In this document: piece after piece, positions 52,981-62,193 of the stretch
Numbering within the stretch: position 1 is the stretch's first letter
Layout of the letters: the number at the start of each line of letters is the position of its first letter
Assembly: GCF_001426685.1 (NCBI RefSeq)
Contig: NZ_LMFB01000019.1
Coordinates: forward strand, 41,005-105,004
Direction: 5' to 3'
DNA length: 64,000 nt
From: Rhizobium sp. Root483D2
Lineage (GTDB): Bacteria; Pseudomonadota; Alphaproteobacteria; Rhizobiales; Rhizobiaceae
Translations under genes and position numbers: made by a program
Notes under the pieces: generated by a model
The model's input: only the letters and a program-made list of their open reading frames with translations
Told to the model about the DNA's origin: nothing
Databases searched by the model: none

Positions 52981-53940
52981 TCAGGGGCTGGGTCTCTTGA
53001 TGCAGCGGAAGCCCACATGGCTGGTGGAGGTATCCTCCGGCTCAGCGTGGCGGGCTGCGGGGCGATAGCGGCGGCAGTAATTTGGGGCGCAGAGATGCGA
53101 CCCGCCCTTGAGAACGCGGCGCGGAATGCGGATATCCAGCTGGCGCGGATCGTAGCTTGCCTCGATGGCAGCGCCGCGCGGGTTTTGCGGAATGCAGCAG
53201 GACTTTGCCGCAGGCTCCGGGTGCCGCGTCGACCAGTAGTCGGATGTCCATTCCCAGACATTGCCGATCATGTCGTACACGCCATAGCCGTTGGGCGGGA
53301 ACGTGCGGACCGGCGAGGTGCGATCCTTGCCTGCAGGTTTCGTGCTGTGGGTCGGGAAAGTCCCCGCCCATGTGTTGGCCATGGCAATGCCACCGGGCGT
53401 CAGTTCGTCACCCCAGGCAAACTCGGTGTCATCGCCGCCCCCGCGCGCGGCCAGCTCCCATTCGGCCTCGGTGGGAAGATCGAGCCCCGCCCATTCGGCA
53501 TACGCACGGGCGTCGCAATGGGCGATGTGGACGACGGGATGGTCGAGCTTGCCGCGCAGGTCGCTCAAGCCGCCATAGGGCCTGCGCCAATTGGCGCCGA
53601 ATTTGAAATTCCACCACTGGCTGATATCAGGGCCATTGAGGGTTTTCGGCGGCGTGAAGACGAGAGAGCCTGCTTTCAGCATCGTTGAAAGCGCACCGGG
53701 ATAGTCCTTCGGGTCGGGCGCTTTCTCGGCAAGCGTGACATAGCCGGTCGCCTTGACGAATTCAGTGAAGCTTCTGTTGGTCACCGGCGTCGCCTGGATC
53801 CAGAAGCCGTCCACCTTGACCGGATGCGCGGGTGCCTCCTCCGGATAGTGGCTGTCGGAGCCCATTATAAAGGTGCGGCCGGGTATCCAGGCCAGATCTT
53901 CGTCTGCGGCCTGCTTTGCCGTCGGAAAAGCCAGTGTCAT
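52981..53940 (-). CDS. formylglycine-generating enzyme family protein
   Basis: A 319-residue protein without a signal peptide. The SUMF1/FGE fold is clear: AWIPGRTFIMGSDSHYPEE at the start, VTNRSFTEFVKATGY, DLPTEAEWELAARGG, and GYGVYDMIGNVWEWTSDYWS. The two catalytic cysteines of true FGEs are present as C284 and C289 (GGSHLCAPNYCRRYRPAAR), so it should convert the sulfatase cysteine to formylglycine, in the cytoplasm before export. The target is probably the arylsulfatase encoded at 60448-62064. It is the first gene after regulon element D. Confidence 0.9.
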   Translation of the reverse strand: MTLAFPTAKQAADEDLAWIPGRTFIMGSDSHYPEEAPAHPVKVDGFWIQATPVTNRSFTEFVKATGYVTLAEKAPDPKDYPGALSTMLKAGSLVFTPPKTLNGPDISQWWNFKFGANWRRPYGGLSDLRGKLDHPVVHIAHCDARAYAEWAGLDLPTEAEWELAARGGGDDTEFAWGDELTPGGIAMANTWAGTFPTHSTKPAGKDRTSPVRTFPPNGYGVYDMIGNVWEWTSDYWSTRHPEPAAKSCCIPQNPRGAAIEASYDPRQLDIRIPRRVLKGGSHLCAPNYCRRYRPAARHAEPEDTSTSHVGFRCIKRPSP

Positions 53941-54013
53941 CGCCGTCTCCGCATCCTGATGCCAGAGCCTCGTACGAGGCTCTAAAGCATTGCCGAGAGA
54001 GAAGGGCGGCGGA

Positions 54014-54030
54014 AGTACGTTACGGTAACA
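54014..54030 (-). promoter_or_regulatory. 17-bp regulon element D
   Basis: AGTACGTTACGGTAACA, 74 bases upstream of the leftward FGE operon. A TTTAC half site lies about 22 bp further upstream (in GTAAACG near 54047). It falls between the BatD stop and the FGE start. Confidence 0.8.
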
Positions 54031-54084
54031 AGGACGCGTACAGGGCGTAAACGTGGCGTAAATGCCGCCGCGTCCGGCGGTGGA

Positions 54085-55410
54085 TCAGATATCGGTGCTT
54101 GAGACGTTCAATTGCGGAAGGCCGCCGGCATGGCGGTGAACGTGTGATGAGGGAACGGCTTTAGGGGCTTTGCGGATGGCGTTCGCCAAAGCCGCGCGGT
54201 TCAAGCTGGGGTAATCGGGACCAGAGCCGAAAAGCGTGCGCTGAAGCGTCTCGGTTTCCCGTGCGGCGTCCTGGTTGCCTGTTGTGGCAGCCCAATGTGT
54301 GATCGTGCCATATCCTGCACTTTTCGCCCAGTCGTCGAGGCATTTATAGATCGTCATGGGATCGTCGCGGCGCACCGAGGCGAGAAGGTGTTTCCGTTTT
54401 TGGTGCAGGGAATTTTGTCTCGCTTGCCTAAGCGCCACCCATTTCCGCCGCACCCAGGGATATGCTTTAACGGATAGCCATGCTGCAACGGCAAGGGCAA
54501 GAATGGCTGCGGCGATGAGCAAAGCTGGCTTTGATCGCCATCCCCGATCTGTTGCTTCCGTCTGCTCGACCTGTGGAGCAAGACCAGTCGTTGCCGGTGC
54601 AGATTTGCTGACCTTGACCACCGTGGCTGGAAGATCGGCCAATTGGCTTGACTGCGTCTCCACGTCAAACCAGGGATAGGACACCGCGGGGATTTCGAAT
54701 GTGCCTTCGGCCTCTGCGACATAGGTGATCGTCTCAATCCGTGTGCTGCCCGTGGTGCGGTCTTCGGCCTGAGCGCCATCGGCGAGTTTCGGGGATGCCG
54801 GGTACGGCTTCAAACCCGGTGCGGCTGCTGATGGTATGGCGGGGATCATCATTGCCTGCGTGTTTTCGGCAAATATCGTGATTGTCCGGACAATGGCGTC
54901 TCCGGCTTTCAAACTGGAGGGGTCGCGGTCGAAGGATTGCCCGATCGTCAGGCCGCGCGCCGCAAATATAGGGGATGCCGCAGTGCCGCCAGGCGCTGCC
55001 TCCACGGTGAAACGCACTGCAGGCAACGCTGTTTCCCCTGCGACCGGCTTGCCGTCCTGCGAGTAGCCGAGCGTGATCACCACAGGCGGCAGGGTGAAGG
55101 TGCCCGATGTCTCCGGGATCACGGCATAAGTTCGCCGTATGCCCGCATATTGAACGCCGTCGATGGTCTCGACCATGTTCTGGGCGCGGTCATCGGGCAA
55201 GGTGACGATGGCATCCGGCACATCGAACAGCGGAAACTGGGGCGGCGACGTGAAAAAGTCCGGCACCAAGATATCGACATCGATCAGCACCTGCTGGCCG
55301 GGAACGATCCGGCCCGTGCTCTCCATTTTTGCTCGCGCGAATGGTTCTACTGCGGATGCGGTTGATCCCAGAGTAAGAAAGATGGTGATCGTGATCCAGG
55401 CCCTGATCAT
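54085..55410 (-). CDS. BatD-like protein (oxygen-tolerance family)
   Basis: The ATG at 55410 overlaps the upstream stop (ATGA) and gives 441 residues. A signal peptide (IRAWITITIFLTLGSTASA) is followed by beta-rich, immunoglobulin-like domains (IVPGQQVLIDVDILVPDFF; GDAIVRTITIFAENTQAMM; GTFEIPAVSYPWFDVET), then a transmembrane segment near residue 315 (PALLIAAAILALAVAAWLSV) and a cytoplasmic tail. It is the last gene of the Bat operon. BatD proteins act with BatA/B VWA proteins and MoxR in envelope stress or protein assembly. Confidence 0.85.
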   Translation of the reverse strand: MIRAWITITIFLTLGSTASAVEPFARAKMESTGRIVPGQQVLIDVDILVPDFFTSPPQFPLFDVPDAIVTLPDDRAQNMVETIDGVQYAGIRRTYAVIPETSGTFTLPPVVITLGYSQDGKPVAGETALPAVRFTVEAAPGGTAASPIFAARGLTIGQSFDRDPSSLKAGDAIVRTITIFAENTQAMMIPAIPSAAAPGLKPYPASPKLADGAQAEDRTTGSTRIETITYVAEAEGTFEIPAVSYPWFDVETQSSQLADLPATVVKVSKSAPATTGLAPQVEQTEATDRGWRSKPALLIAAAILALAVAAWLSVKAYPWVRRKWVALRQARQNSLHQKRKHLLASVRRDDPMTIYKCLDDWAKSAGYGTITHWAATTGNQDAARETETLQRTLFGSGPDYPSLNRAALANAIRKAPKAVPSSHVHRHAGGLPQLNVSSTDI

Positions 55411-56963
55411 GGCTTGACCTGTTGCGCTTCGATGGCGAACTTGCGCGCCATCAGGTCGGCCGGGCTGACGATGATGTTCTTCATCCACAGTTCCGACGTC
55501 TGCTCGGCAATATTCATCTTGCCCGCCTTGCCCTGCTTGCCCTTGCCGTCGAACTGGACACTGTCTGGCGGCAGGTTCGGTTCGTCCTGCTGTTCCTCTT
55601 CATCGTCCTTCTTTTGGTGGATCAGTTTTTGCGCGACAGCGAGATTGAAGGCAGCGTCCGGCCAATCCCTGCGTTTCTCGAGCGCCTTTTTATAAGCGGC
55701 GGCCGCCTCTTCAAACTTGCCGATGTGGAGCAAGGCGTTTCCCTGATCGTACCAGCTGTCTGCGCTATCCACGGCGGCGAAGGAATCGAGCGCTTCGGCA
55801 AACTTGCCTGCCCGGTAGAGTGCTGTACCCTTCCACATCGGATCGGCAAAATGCGACGATGCGGCCTCGAAGTCGCCCTTCTCGTAGGCGAGCCGTCCTT
55901 TTTGGTCCGGCGTCAGCCACATGCCGGTTAAGTCCGTGGCTTGGACCTCGCCGGGCATAAGGAAACGGGCGATGAGCAGAGCGGTGCCCACACGCACGAC
56001 CCACCCTTTGCGAAACGAAAAGGCAAAGAGGATCGCCAAGGGAATGACAAGCCACCAGCCGAGGTCGCGCCAGCGATCACCTTCGGCTGCCCGCATCTGC
56101 GCAAAGTTCGTCCGGATTTTTTGCGACACCCATCGAATATCGGTATCGTCGTCCGTCATGGTCGCGACATCGACCCCCGTCAGCGCGTGCAGGTTCTTCA
56201 AACCTTCGACATCGAGCCTGGAAAACATGCGGCTGCCCGTCGCATCGGTCAAAAAGCCGCCGTCCGGCGTCTTCACCGGGCCGCCCGTCTGCGTGCCGAT
56301 CCCGAGGACGGCGATGGCGTGTTTCGATTTGCGTTTGAAGGCATCGAAGGCTTGCTGTTCCACGCCATCGGTCAGGAACAGGATGGTTCCGGCCGCGTCC
56401 TCGCCCGTCAAGGCTGCTTCGGCTCGTTCAAGCGCCCTCGCGGTGTTCTTGCCATCGACGGGCATGATGCGTGTCGCCAGCGCGTCGGTATAGGTCTCGA
56501 TCAGGGAGCCGTCTTCGGTGAGCGGCAGCACCAGATGGGCTGATCCGGCATAGGCAACGACGGCGGAGCGTGCGCCGATACGGCCCGCAACGATGTCCTT
56601 GATCTTCAGCTTGGCCCGCTCCAGCCGGGAAGGCGTGACGTCGATCGCATCCATTGTCGGCGAAAGATCGACGGCTATGACAAGCGGCGCGGTATCTTCC
56701 ACGAAGGGGGGTGTCTCGCGCTGCCAGGCCGGGCCGGCTGCGGCCAGGCTTGCCAGGGCGAGCGCTGCGGCCAGCAGCCATGAGGGGCGGATGCGGGAAC
56801 GTTGAGCCCCCTCGACCATCAGGCTGTCGAGAAGATGCGGTTCGATCAAGCCTTTCCACTGGCTGCGCACATCGCTTGAGCGTCCGGCCATCCAGATGAT
56901 AATGGCTGGCAAAGCGAGCGCCAGCAGCCACCAGGGTCTGAGGAAATGAAAGGCCTCGATCAT
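55407..56963 (-). CDS. VWA-domain protein with TPR tail (BatB/BatC type)
   Basis: From ATG 56963 the protein has 518 residues. It starts with FHFLRPWWLLALALPAIII, two N-terminal membrane segments, then a VWA domain with the metal site AVDLSPTMDAID (the third MIDAS position is Thr) and TILFLTDGVE. After a further membrane segment (about 300) comes a TPR region (WKGTALYRAGKFAEALDSF; WYDQGNALLHIGKFEEAAAA) and an acidic, Glu/Asp-rich end. It combines BatB and BatC in one chain. It overlaps both neighbours by ATGA. Confidence 0.88.
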   Translation of the reverse strand: MIEAFHFLRPWWLLALALPAIIIWMAGRSSDVRSQWKGLIEPHLLDSLMVEGAQRSRIRPSWLLAAALALASLAAAGPAWQRETPPFVEDTAPLVIAVDLSPTMDAIDVTPSRLERAKLKIKDIVAGRIGARSAVVAYAGSAHLVLPLTEDGSLIETYTDALATRIMPVDGKNTARALERAEAALTGEDAAGTILFLTDGVEQQAFDAFKRKSKHAIAVLGIGTQTGGPVKTPDGGFLTDATGSRMFSRLDVEGLKNLHALTGVDVATMTDDDTDIRWVSQKIRTNFAQMRAAEGDRWRDLGWWLVIPLAILFAFSFRKGWVVRVGTALLIARFLMPGEVQATDLTGMWLTPDQKGRLAYEKGDFEAASSHFADPMWKGTALYRAGKFAEALDSFAAVDSADSWYDQGNALLHIGKFEEAAAAYKKALEKRRDWPDAAFNLAVAQKLIHQKKDDEEEQQDEPNLPPDSVQFDGKGKQGKAGKMNIAEQTSELWMKNIIVSPADLMARKFAIEAQQVKP

Positions 56964-57949
56964 GCGGACGCCCTCCGTCCAAACAGGCCGGTCAGTCCGC
57001 TGATCAGGTAGAATAGCGCAAGCACTGAAATCGCAGCAGTGAGCGGCCAATGGAACAGTTCAATGCGCGGCCGCCAAGACAGGTTCTTCTGGTCCTGCGG
57101 CGTGATCGTGTCGAGCGTGTCATAGATCGCGGAAAGCTGTGTCTGGTCTCCCCCGAAAAAATAACGCCCACCCGTGTCAGCGGCGATCGTCTGGAGGGTG
57201 GCTGTATCGAGCTTGTCCTCGCCGGTGGCTTCCGGATCACCGATGCCGACCGTATGGATGACGACATTCTTCTGTTTGGCGATCTGCGCCGCCTTGGCGG
57301 GTGGCATTCTGCTGGCGGTATCATTGCCGTCGGTGAGGACGATCAGCACTTTTTCCGGCACGGTGGTCGTCTCAAACATCTTGATGGCAAGACCGATGGC
57401 ATCTCCAAGTGCTGTACGCGGGCCTGCCATTCCAGGCAGCGTACCGGCGATCACCGCCTGGACGGTCTTATGGTCCATGGTGAATGGCACCAGCGGATAG
57501 GGTGCGTCGCCGAAAGCGATCAGCCCGATACGGTCTCCGCCACGCCTGGCGACGAAATCCGCCACCACCTTGCGCACGGCATCGACACGCGCTTCCAAAC
57601 TGCCATCCGCAGAGGGGAAATCCCTGGTGTCCATCGACTGTGACAGATCGAGCGCCAGCAGCAGGTCTCTTTGCGGTTCGATCTTTTCGATCGGTGGTTC
57701 GACGAATTGCGGGCGGGCAAGTGCAAGCACGATCAGGCACCAGGCCAGCGTTTCGCAGGCAAGCTGAACCCAGCTGCGATGCGTAATGACGGAGCCCTGC
57801 GTCGGGTTGATGCCGGCGGCTTTTGCGACCTGCGAGAAAAACGGCAGCCTGACGGATGCGGATGTTTCGCGGTGCGCGGGAAACAGCAGCCAGACAAGCA
57901 AAGGCAGGGGCATGACGAGAAGCAGCCATGGCAGATCAAGCTGATACAT
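56960..57949 (-). CDS. VWA-domain membrane protein (BatA type)
   Basis: The ATG at 57949 gives 329 residues starting MYQLDLPWLLLVMPLPLLV. Two N-terminal membrane segments flank a short loop, then the VWA domain has an intact MIDAS (LLALDLSQSMDTRDF) and ADTGGRYFFG near the end, followed by a final membrane segment (LTAAISVLALFYLISGL). BatA and BatB are thought to form a membrane complex with a VWA surface in the periplasm or cytoplasm. It overlaps the BatB start and the DUF4381 stop. Confidence 0.9.
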   Translation of the reverse strand: MYQLDLPWLLLVMPLPLLVWLLFPAHRETSASVRLPFFSQVAKAAGINPTQGSVITHRSWVQLACETLAWCLIVLALARPQFVEPPIEKIEPQRDLLLALDLSQSMDTRDFPSADGSLEARVDAVRKVVADFVARRGGDRIGLIAFGDAPYPLVPFTMDHKTVQAVIAGTLPGMAGPRTALGDAIGLAIKMFETTTVPEKVLIVLTDGNDTASRMPPAKAAQIAKQKNVVIHTVGIGDPEATGEDKLDTATLQTIAADTGGRYFFGGDQTQLSAIYDTLDTITPQDQKNLSWRPRIELFHWPLTAAISVLALFYLISGLTGLFGRRASA

Positions 57950-58448
57950 GGTGGCGCCTGATCCATGTCCGGGCCGCCGCAAGGATGTCGCTTGAGGCCA
58001 AGGTGCCGGCGTTGCTGTCCTTCTGGTATTCGCCGTCGTCCAGCAGCGCGTTGAGGGCGTGGCCGCCCTCTCCATGCTCATTGAGAAACGCGACCCAGGC
58101 AGAGCCCGACAAGCCCGCAACCTCGGCCCGGCTCCAGCCGGCGATGGCAACGCGTTTGAGGATCGCGGCAAGCGCGCGCAAGGCTTGATCGCGCGTCGCC
58201 GTGCCGTTCAGGTCCTTCTCCAGGCCATCCAGAAGCAAAAGCGCTTCGCGGCGGTAAGCGTTGGCGCGATAATGCCGGACCCAGCGGATGAGCACGATCG
58301 TGACCGCCAAAGCCAGAAGAATGGCCGCCAATGCCCAGCCCCAGGTCTGCGGCATCCACGAGACCGGTTGCGGCACCGCAATGTCCTTTAGCGATTCAAG
58401 CGCAACTTTTGTGAGGGGATCGAGCGGTGCCGCCTTGTCCGGTTCCAT
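57936..58448 (-). CDS. DUF4381-family membrane protein
   Basis: From ATG 58448 the protein has 170 residues. One transmembrane segment (GWALAAILLALAVTIVLIRW, about 35-56) is followed by a basic helical part (RRHYRANAYRREALLLLDGL-like sequence) and a C-terminal helical domain. The family is regularly found between DUF58 and VWA genes in Bat operons. It overlaps BatA by 14 bases and DUF58 by one base. Confidence 0.85.
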   Translation of the reverse strand: MEPDKAAPLDPLTKVALESLKDIAVPQPVSWMPQTWGWALAAILLALAVTIVLIRWVRHYRANAYRREALLLLDGLEKDLNGTATRDQALRALAAILKRVAIAGWSRAEVAGLSGSAWVAFLNEHGEGGHALNALLDDGEYQKDSNAGTLASSDILAAARTWIRRHHVSA

Positions 58449-59398
58449 CAGCGCCTCCGCTGCCGCCAGGCGGCCTGCTCGAGAAGCCGCCTGAGTTGTG
58501 GTGCGGTATCTTCCGCCGCTGACACCGGCAGCATGGGCAGGCCCAGCGCGCGCTGCCAATCCCGCAGCGCGCGGCCCCTGTCTCGCGCGAAGGCGCCGAT
58601 CCCCTGGCGGACATCGGCACGGCGTAGCGGCAGTTCCGCCTGCAGGCCACCACCGCTGACGACGATGCCGCCGGACGCCGGGAGATCAAGGAGGAAGGGA
58701 TCGTAGACGAGAATGCAGATGACATCGTTGCGGCCCGACAGCTTCAGCAGGATATCGCGCGTCGTGGCGCTATGGCCATCAAAGTCGCTGATGACGATGA
58801 TCAGGTGATCATGATGCGCGATGCCGGCCACGCGTTGAAGGCTGACGTCCAGCGCGGAGGGAGAGGCCTGCCCCGAAAATCCTGCATTCAGCTCTCCGTT
58901 CTGCGCTGCGATCTTGCCCGCAAGCTTGATCACCGCCTCGCGGCTGCGATGCGGCCGCAGCTCGTCGATGTCGCTGTTGTTGAACACGAAACCGCCGACG
59001 CGATCGCCGGAACCGAGGATGCGCCAGGCGCACAGCATCGCCGCCTGCGCCGCCGTCACTGATTTCATCTGACGCTTGCTGCCGAAGAACATGTTGATCC
59101 GCTGATCAACGACGATGAGAGCCGGCCGTTCCTTCTCTTCGCTATAGACGCGCACCACCGGCTTGTTGGTGCGCGCCGTCACGCGCCAGTCGATGGAGCG
59201 GATATCATCGCCGGGCAGGTAGTCGCGCAATTCCTCAAAGGTCAGTCCCCGGCCGCGCATGGAGGACTGCATTCGTCCGGCGAGCTGCTGATGGCTGCGG
59301 GATTTCTGCACGAAGCTTAGGTCGCGCGCCCGCTTTTCGAGCGCCACAAGCGCGTCAGTGGAAATATGGACACCTTCGGGGGTGGATGCCGCCGCCAT
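58448..59398 (-). CDS. DUF58-family protein
   Basis: A 316-residue protein. The DUF58 signature is LRDYLPGDDIRSIDWRVTAR followed by NKPVVRVYSEEKERP; ALIVVDQRINM leads into a VWA-like fold in the second half (LIIVISDFDGHSATT). It lies between MoxR and DUF4381, its usual place, and has no membrane segment. The role is thought to be an adaptor between MoxR and the membrane VWA proteins. Confidence 0.92.
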   Translation of the reverse strand: MAAASTPEGVHISTDALVALEKRARDLSFVQKSRSHQQLAGRMQSSMRGRGLTFEELRDYLPGDDIRSIDWRVTARTNKPVVRVYSEEKERPALIVVDQRINMFFGSKRQMKSVTAAQAAMLCAWRILGSGDRVGGFVFNNSDIDELRPHRSREAVIKLAGKIAAQNGELNAGFSGQASPSALDVSLQRVAGIAHHDHLIIVISDFDGHSATTRDILLKLSGRNDVICILVYDPFLLDLPASGGIVVSGGGLQAELPLRRADVRQGIGAFARDRGRALRDWQRALGLPMLPVSAAEDTAPQLRRLLEQAAWRQRRR

Positions 59399-59407
59399 CT
59401 CATCTCC

Positions 59408-60382
59408 TCACGATACCGCGACCAGTTCAACGATGCGGTCAATAACCGTGTCGGGCGTGGTGTTCGACGCATGCGCCTCATAGGACAGGATGAGCCGGTG
59501 GCGGAAGACATCATGGACGACGGCTTTCACGTCATCAGGGGTGACATAGTCGCGGCCTTTCAGCCAGGCATAGGCGCGTGAGACCTTGTCGAGACCGATG
59601 ACACCGCGCGGGCTGACGCCGACCTCAAGCAGCTTGGCCAGATCCTTGTCATAGCGCTCCGGATAACGCGTGGCAAAGACGAGGGCGACGATGTATGTCT
59701 CGATCGGATCGGAAACGGTCACAGCGCCGATCTCCTTGCGTGCGTCGAACACGGCCTTCGGATCGAGCCGCTCCGATGCCTCCGATTTTGCATGCTCTGC
59801 GGCATTTTCCTCGCCACGCACCAGCCGCATGATGGCAGCCTCCGACGCCTCGTCGGGATAGCCGACCTCGATATGCATCAGGAAGCGGTCGAGTTGGGCT
59901 TCCGGCAAGGGGTAGGTGCCTTCCTGCTCGATCGGGTTCTGCGTCGCCATGACCATGAACAGTGCGGGCAGCGGATAGCTCTTGCCGCCGACAGTGACCT
60001 GGCGTTCCTCCATGGCCTCGAGCAAAGCCGACTGCACCTTGGCTGGTGCCCGGTTGATCTCGTCGGCAAGGATCAGGTTGGCGAAGATCGGTCCCTGCTG
60101 AAACTTGAACGCGCCCTTGCCGCCCTCGCTATAGTAGATTTCCGATCCGGTGATATCGGCGGGTAAAAGGTCCGGTGTGAACTGGACGCGGGAGAGTTCA
60201 GAATTGAGGTTCCTCGCTAGGCTCTTGATGGCGCGCGTCTTTGCCAGGCCCGGCAGGCCCTCGACCAGGAGATGGCCGTTGGCCAGGAGACCAAGCAGCA
60301 GGCGCTCGACCATTTCTTCCTGACCGATGATGGATTGGCCGATGCGCTGGCCAAGGGCCAGGATGTCGTCACGAGCGGTCAT
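59408..60382 (-). CDS. MoxR-family AAA+ ATPase
   Basis: A 324-residue protein. Walker A is GLPGLAKTRAIKSLA, Walker B LILADEINRAPAKVQ, sensor 1 VMATQNPIEQEGTYP, and the arginine-rich C-terminal lid contains SPRGVIGLDKVSRAYAW. MoxR ATPases act as chaperones that activate or load metal/cofactor-bearing or VWA proteins. Here it lies directly after the sulfatase gene, separated by a hairpin, so it may help assemble the exported sulfatase or its partners; that link is inferred. Confidence 0.95.
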   Translation of the reverse strand: MTARDDILALGQRIGQSIIGQEEMVERLLLGLLANGHLLVEGLPGLAKTRAIKSLARNLNSELSRVQFTPDLLPADITGSEIYYSEGGKGAFKFQQGPIFANLILADEINRAPAKVQSALLEAMEERQVTVGGKSYPLPALFMVMATQNPIEQEGTYPLPEAQLDRFLMHIEVGYPDEASEAAIMRLVRGEENAAEHAKSEASERLDPKAVFDARKEIGAVTVSDPIETYIVALVFATRYPERYDKDLAKLLEVGVSPRGVIGLDKVSRAYAWLKGRDYVTPDDVKAVVHDVFRHRLILSYEAHASNTTPDTVIDRIVELVAVS

Positions 60383-60411
60383 GCAAGGACCCTATGAGAA
60401 ACAGGTTGGCG

Positions 60412-60439
60412 AGACGCGCCGATTGCCCGGCGCGTCTCT
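60412..60439 (-). terminator. intercistronic hairpin between sulfatase and moxR
   Basis: GAGACGCGCC (60412-60421) and GGCGCGTCTC (60430-60439) form a perfect 10-bp stem with an 8-base loop, just after the sulfatase stop. No U-run on the minus strand; likely an attenuator that makes the sulfatase more abundant than the Bat proteins. Confidence 0.6.
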
Positions 60440-60447
60440 TGGGATGA

Positions 60448-62064
60448 CTATTTCTCGATGCCGCGATCCTTGAAGGACTGGTCAATCGCCTTGTTCACCT
60501 GGTCACGGACGCCCTCGATGTTGAAGCTGGCGACGCGCTGGCTGGGCGGATATTTCACGAAGGTTTCGAGGAAGGCCGCACTTTTCAACTGGCCCTTGAC
60601 CAGAAGGAAATCGTTCCTGACCACCCAGTCATTATACTGGTCGGAGACGACATCGGCCCGCTCGTAAGGGTCCATCCGCAGATTGAACAGCTTGGGAAGA
60701 CGCCAGGTGATCAGCGGGGTCTGCCAGACCGCGAACCCGCCCGGTGCCGGCTGTTCCTTGAACACGACCTTCCAGTCGTCATAGCGGATCCCAACCAGAT
60801 CGCCGTCATCATCGAAATAATAGAACTCGTTGCGGGCGCTCTTGTCCGATTTTCCGGTGATATAATCGAGCTGGTTGAAGCCATCGAGATGGTTCCGGAA
60901 ACTCGTGGCACTTCCCTCGGGCTTCCAGCCAGTCAGCAGACGGCCTTTCACATCGGGATCGCCGGCTGCCGCCAGCAGCGTCGGGAACCAGTCGAGACCG
61001 GACACCATGCCGTTGGCAACCTCGCCTGGTTTGACATGGCCGGGCCAGCGGACGATTGCGGGAACGCGGAACGCGCCTTCCCAGTTGGTATCCTTCTCGC
61101 TGCGGAAAGGCGTGGTCGCCGCGTCCGGCCAGGAAAACTGGTTCGGGCCATTATCGGTGGCGTAGACGACGATCGTGTTGTCGGCGATGCCGAGTTCGTC
61201 GAGCTTGTTCAGCAGTTTGCCGACATCGCCATCATGCTCGATCATGCCGTCGCCATACTCGTTGCCCGGCATGCCGCTTTGGCCTCTGTATTCCGGGCGG
61301 ACATGGGTGAACAGATGCATGCGCGTCGTGTTCATCCAGGTGAAGAAAGGCTTTTTGGCCTTGGCTTGGCGGTCGATGAAGTCGATGGCCGCCGCCGTCG
61401 TCTCGTCGTCGATCGTCTCCATGCGTTTCACGGTCAAAGGACCGGTGTCCTCGACCTTGCCATCGGCCGATGCCTTGATCACGCCACGCGGATTATACGC
61501 TTTGAGAAATTCGGTATCGTCCTTTGGCCAGTTGGCGGCTTCCGGTTCCTCCTCGGCGTTCAGGTGGTAGAGATTGCCGAAGAACTCGTCGAAGCCGTGT
61601 TTTGTCGGCAGATATTCGTCGCGGTCGCCCAGATGGTTCTTGCCGAATTGACCGGTCGCATAGCCAAGCGGCTTCAGCGCCTGGGCAATGGTGATATCAC
61701 CGGCCTGCAGGCCGACCGTGACGCCGGGAGCCCCGACCTTGCAGAGGCCAGTCCGCAGGCATGTCTGCCCGGTGATGAAGGTCGAGCGGCCCGCCGTGCA
61801 ACTGTTCTCGGCATAATAATCCGTGAACATCATGCCTTCCTTAGCAATGCGGTCGATATTCGGCGTCTTATAACCGATGACGCCCAGCGAGTAGGCGGAA
61901 ATATTGGTCTGGCCGATGTCGTCGCCAAAGATCACGAGAATGTTGGGCTTGGCAGCCGTTGCATCCTGGGCAAGGGCGGGAACGCCGGCGAGGGATGCGG
62001 CTGTCAGGGAAATCGCAAGACCCGTGGTGGCGCTCAGCATGCGCCGTGTGATTGATCCGGTCAT
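60448..62064 (-). CDS. arylsulfatase, formylglycine type, exported
   Basis: A 538-residue protein with a signal peptide carrying RR (SITRRMLSATTGLAISLTAA, cleavage near ALAQD), possibly Tat. The alkaline-phosphatase-fold metal site is NILVIFGDDIGQTNIS. The catalytic cysteine to be oxidised is C89 in NSCTAGRSTFITGQ, which fits the CxAxR variant of the sulfatase motif; GxxxH and DNGPN elements (VYATDNGPNQFSW) follow. It should remove sulfate esters from an organic substrate in the periplasm. It heads the operon with MoxR and the Bat genes, downstream of regulon element E; its activating FGE is in the neighbouring operon under element D. Confidence 0.92.
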   Translation of the reverse strand: MTGSITRRMLSATTGLAISLTAASLAGVPALAQDATAAKPNILVIFGDDIGQTNISAYSLGVIGYKTPNIDRIAKEGMMFTDYYAENSCTAGRSTFITGQTCLRTGLCKVGAPGVTVGLQAGDITIAQALKPLGYATGQFGKNHLGDRDEYLPTKHGFDEFFGNLYHLNAEEEPEAANWPKDDTEFLKAYNPRGVIKASADGKVEDTGPLTVKRMETIDDETTAAAIDFIDRQAKAKKPFFTWMNTTRMHLFTHVRPEYRGQSGMPGNEYGDGMIEHDGDVGKLLNKLDELGIADNTIVVYATDNGPNQFSWPDAATTPFRSEKDTNWEGAFRVPAIVRWPGHVKPGEVANGMVSGLDWFPTLLAAAGDPDVKGRLLTGWKPEGSATSFRNHLDGFNQLDYITGKSDKSARNEFYYFDDDGDLVGIRYDDWKVVFKEQPAPGGFAVWQTPLITWRLPKLFNLRMDPYERADVVSDQYNDWVVRNDFLLVKGQLKSAAFLETFVKYPPSQRVASFNIEGVRDQVNKAIDQSFKDRGIEK

Positions 62065-62193
62065 GATGGTTTCCCCATCAATTTCAGGCGGAAGTCGTTC
62101 GGCATCGTACTCTCCTTGTTTCCGGGCGTCCGGACCGCTCCTGCAGGTCAGGCATTCGACGCTGCCACTCTCGCCGCAAATCGCGCGTAAGGA

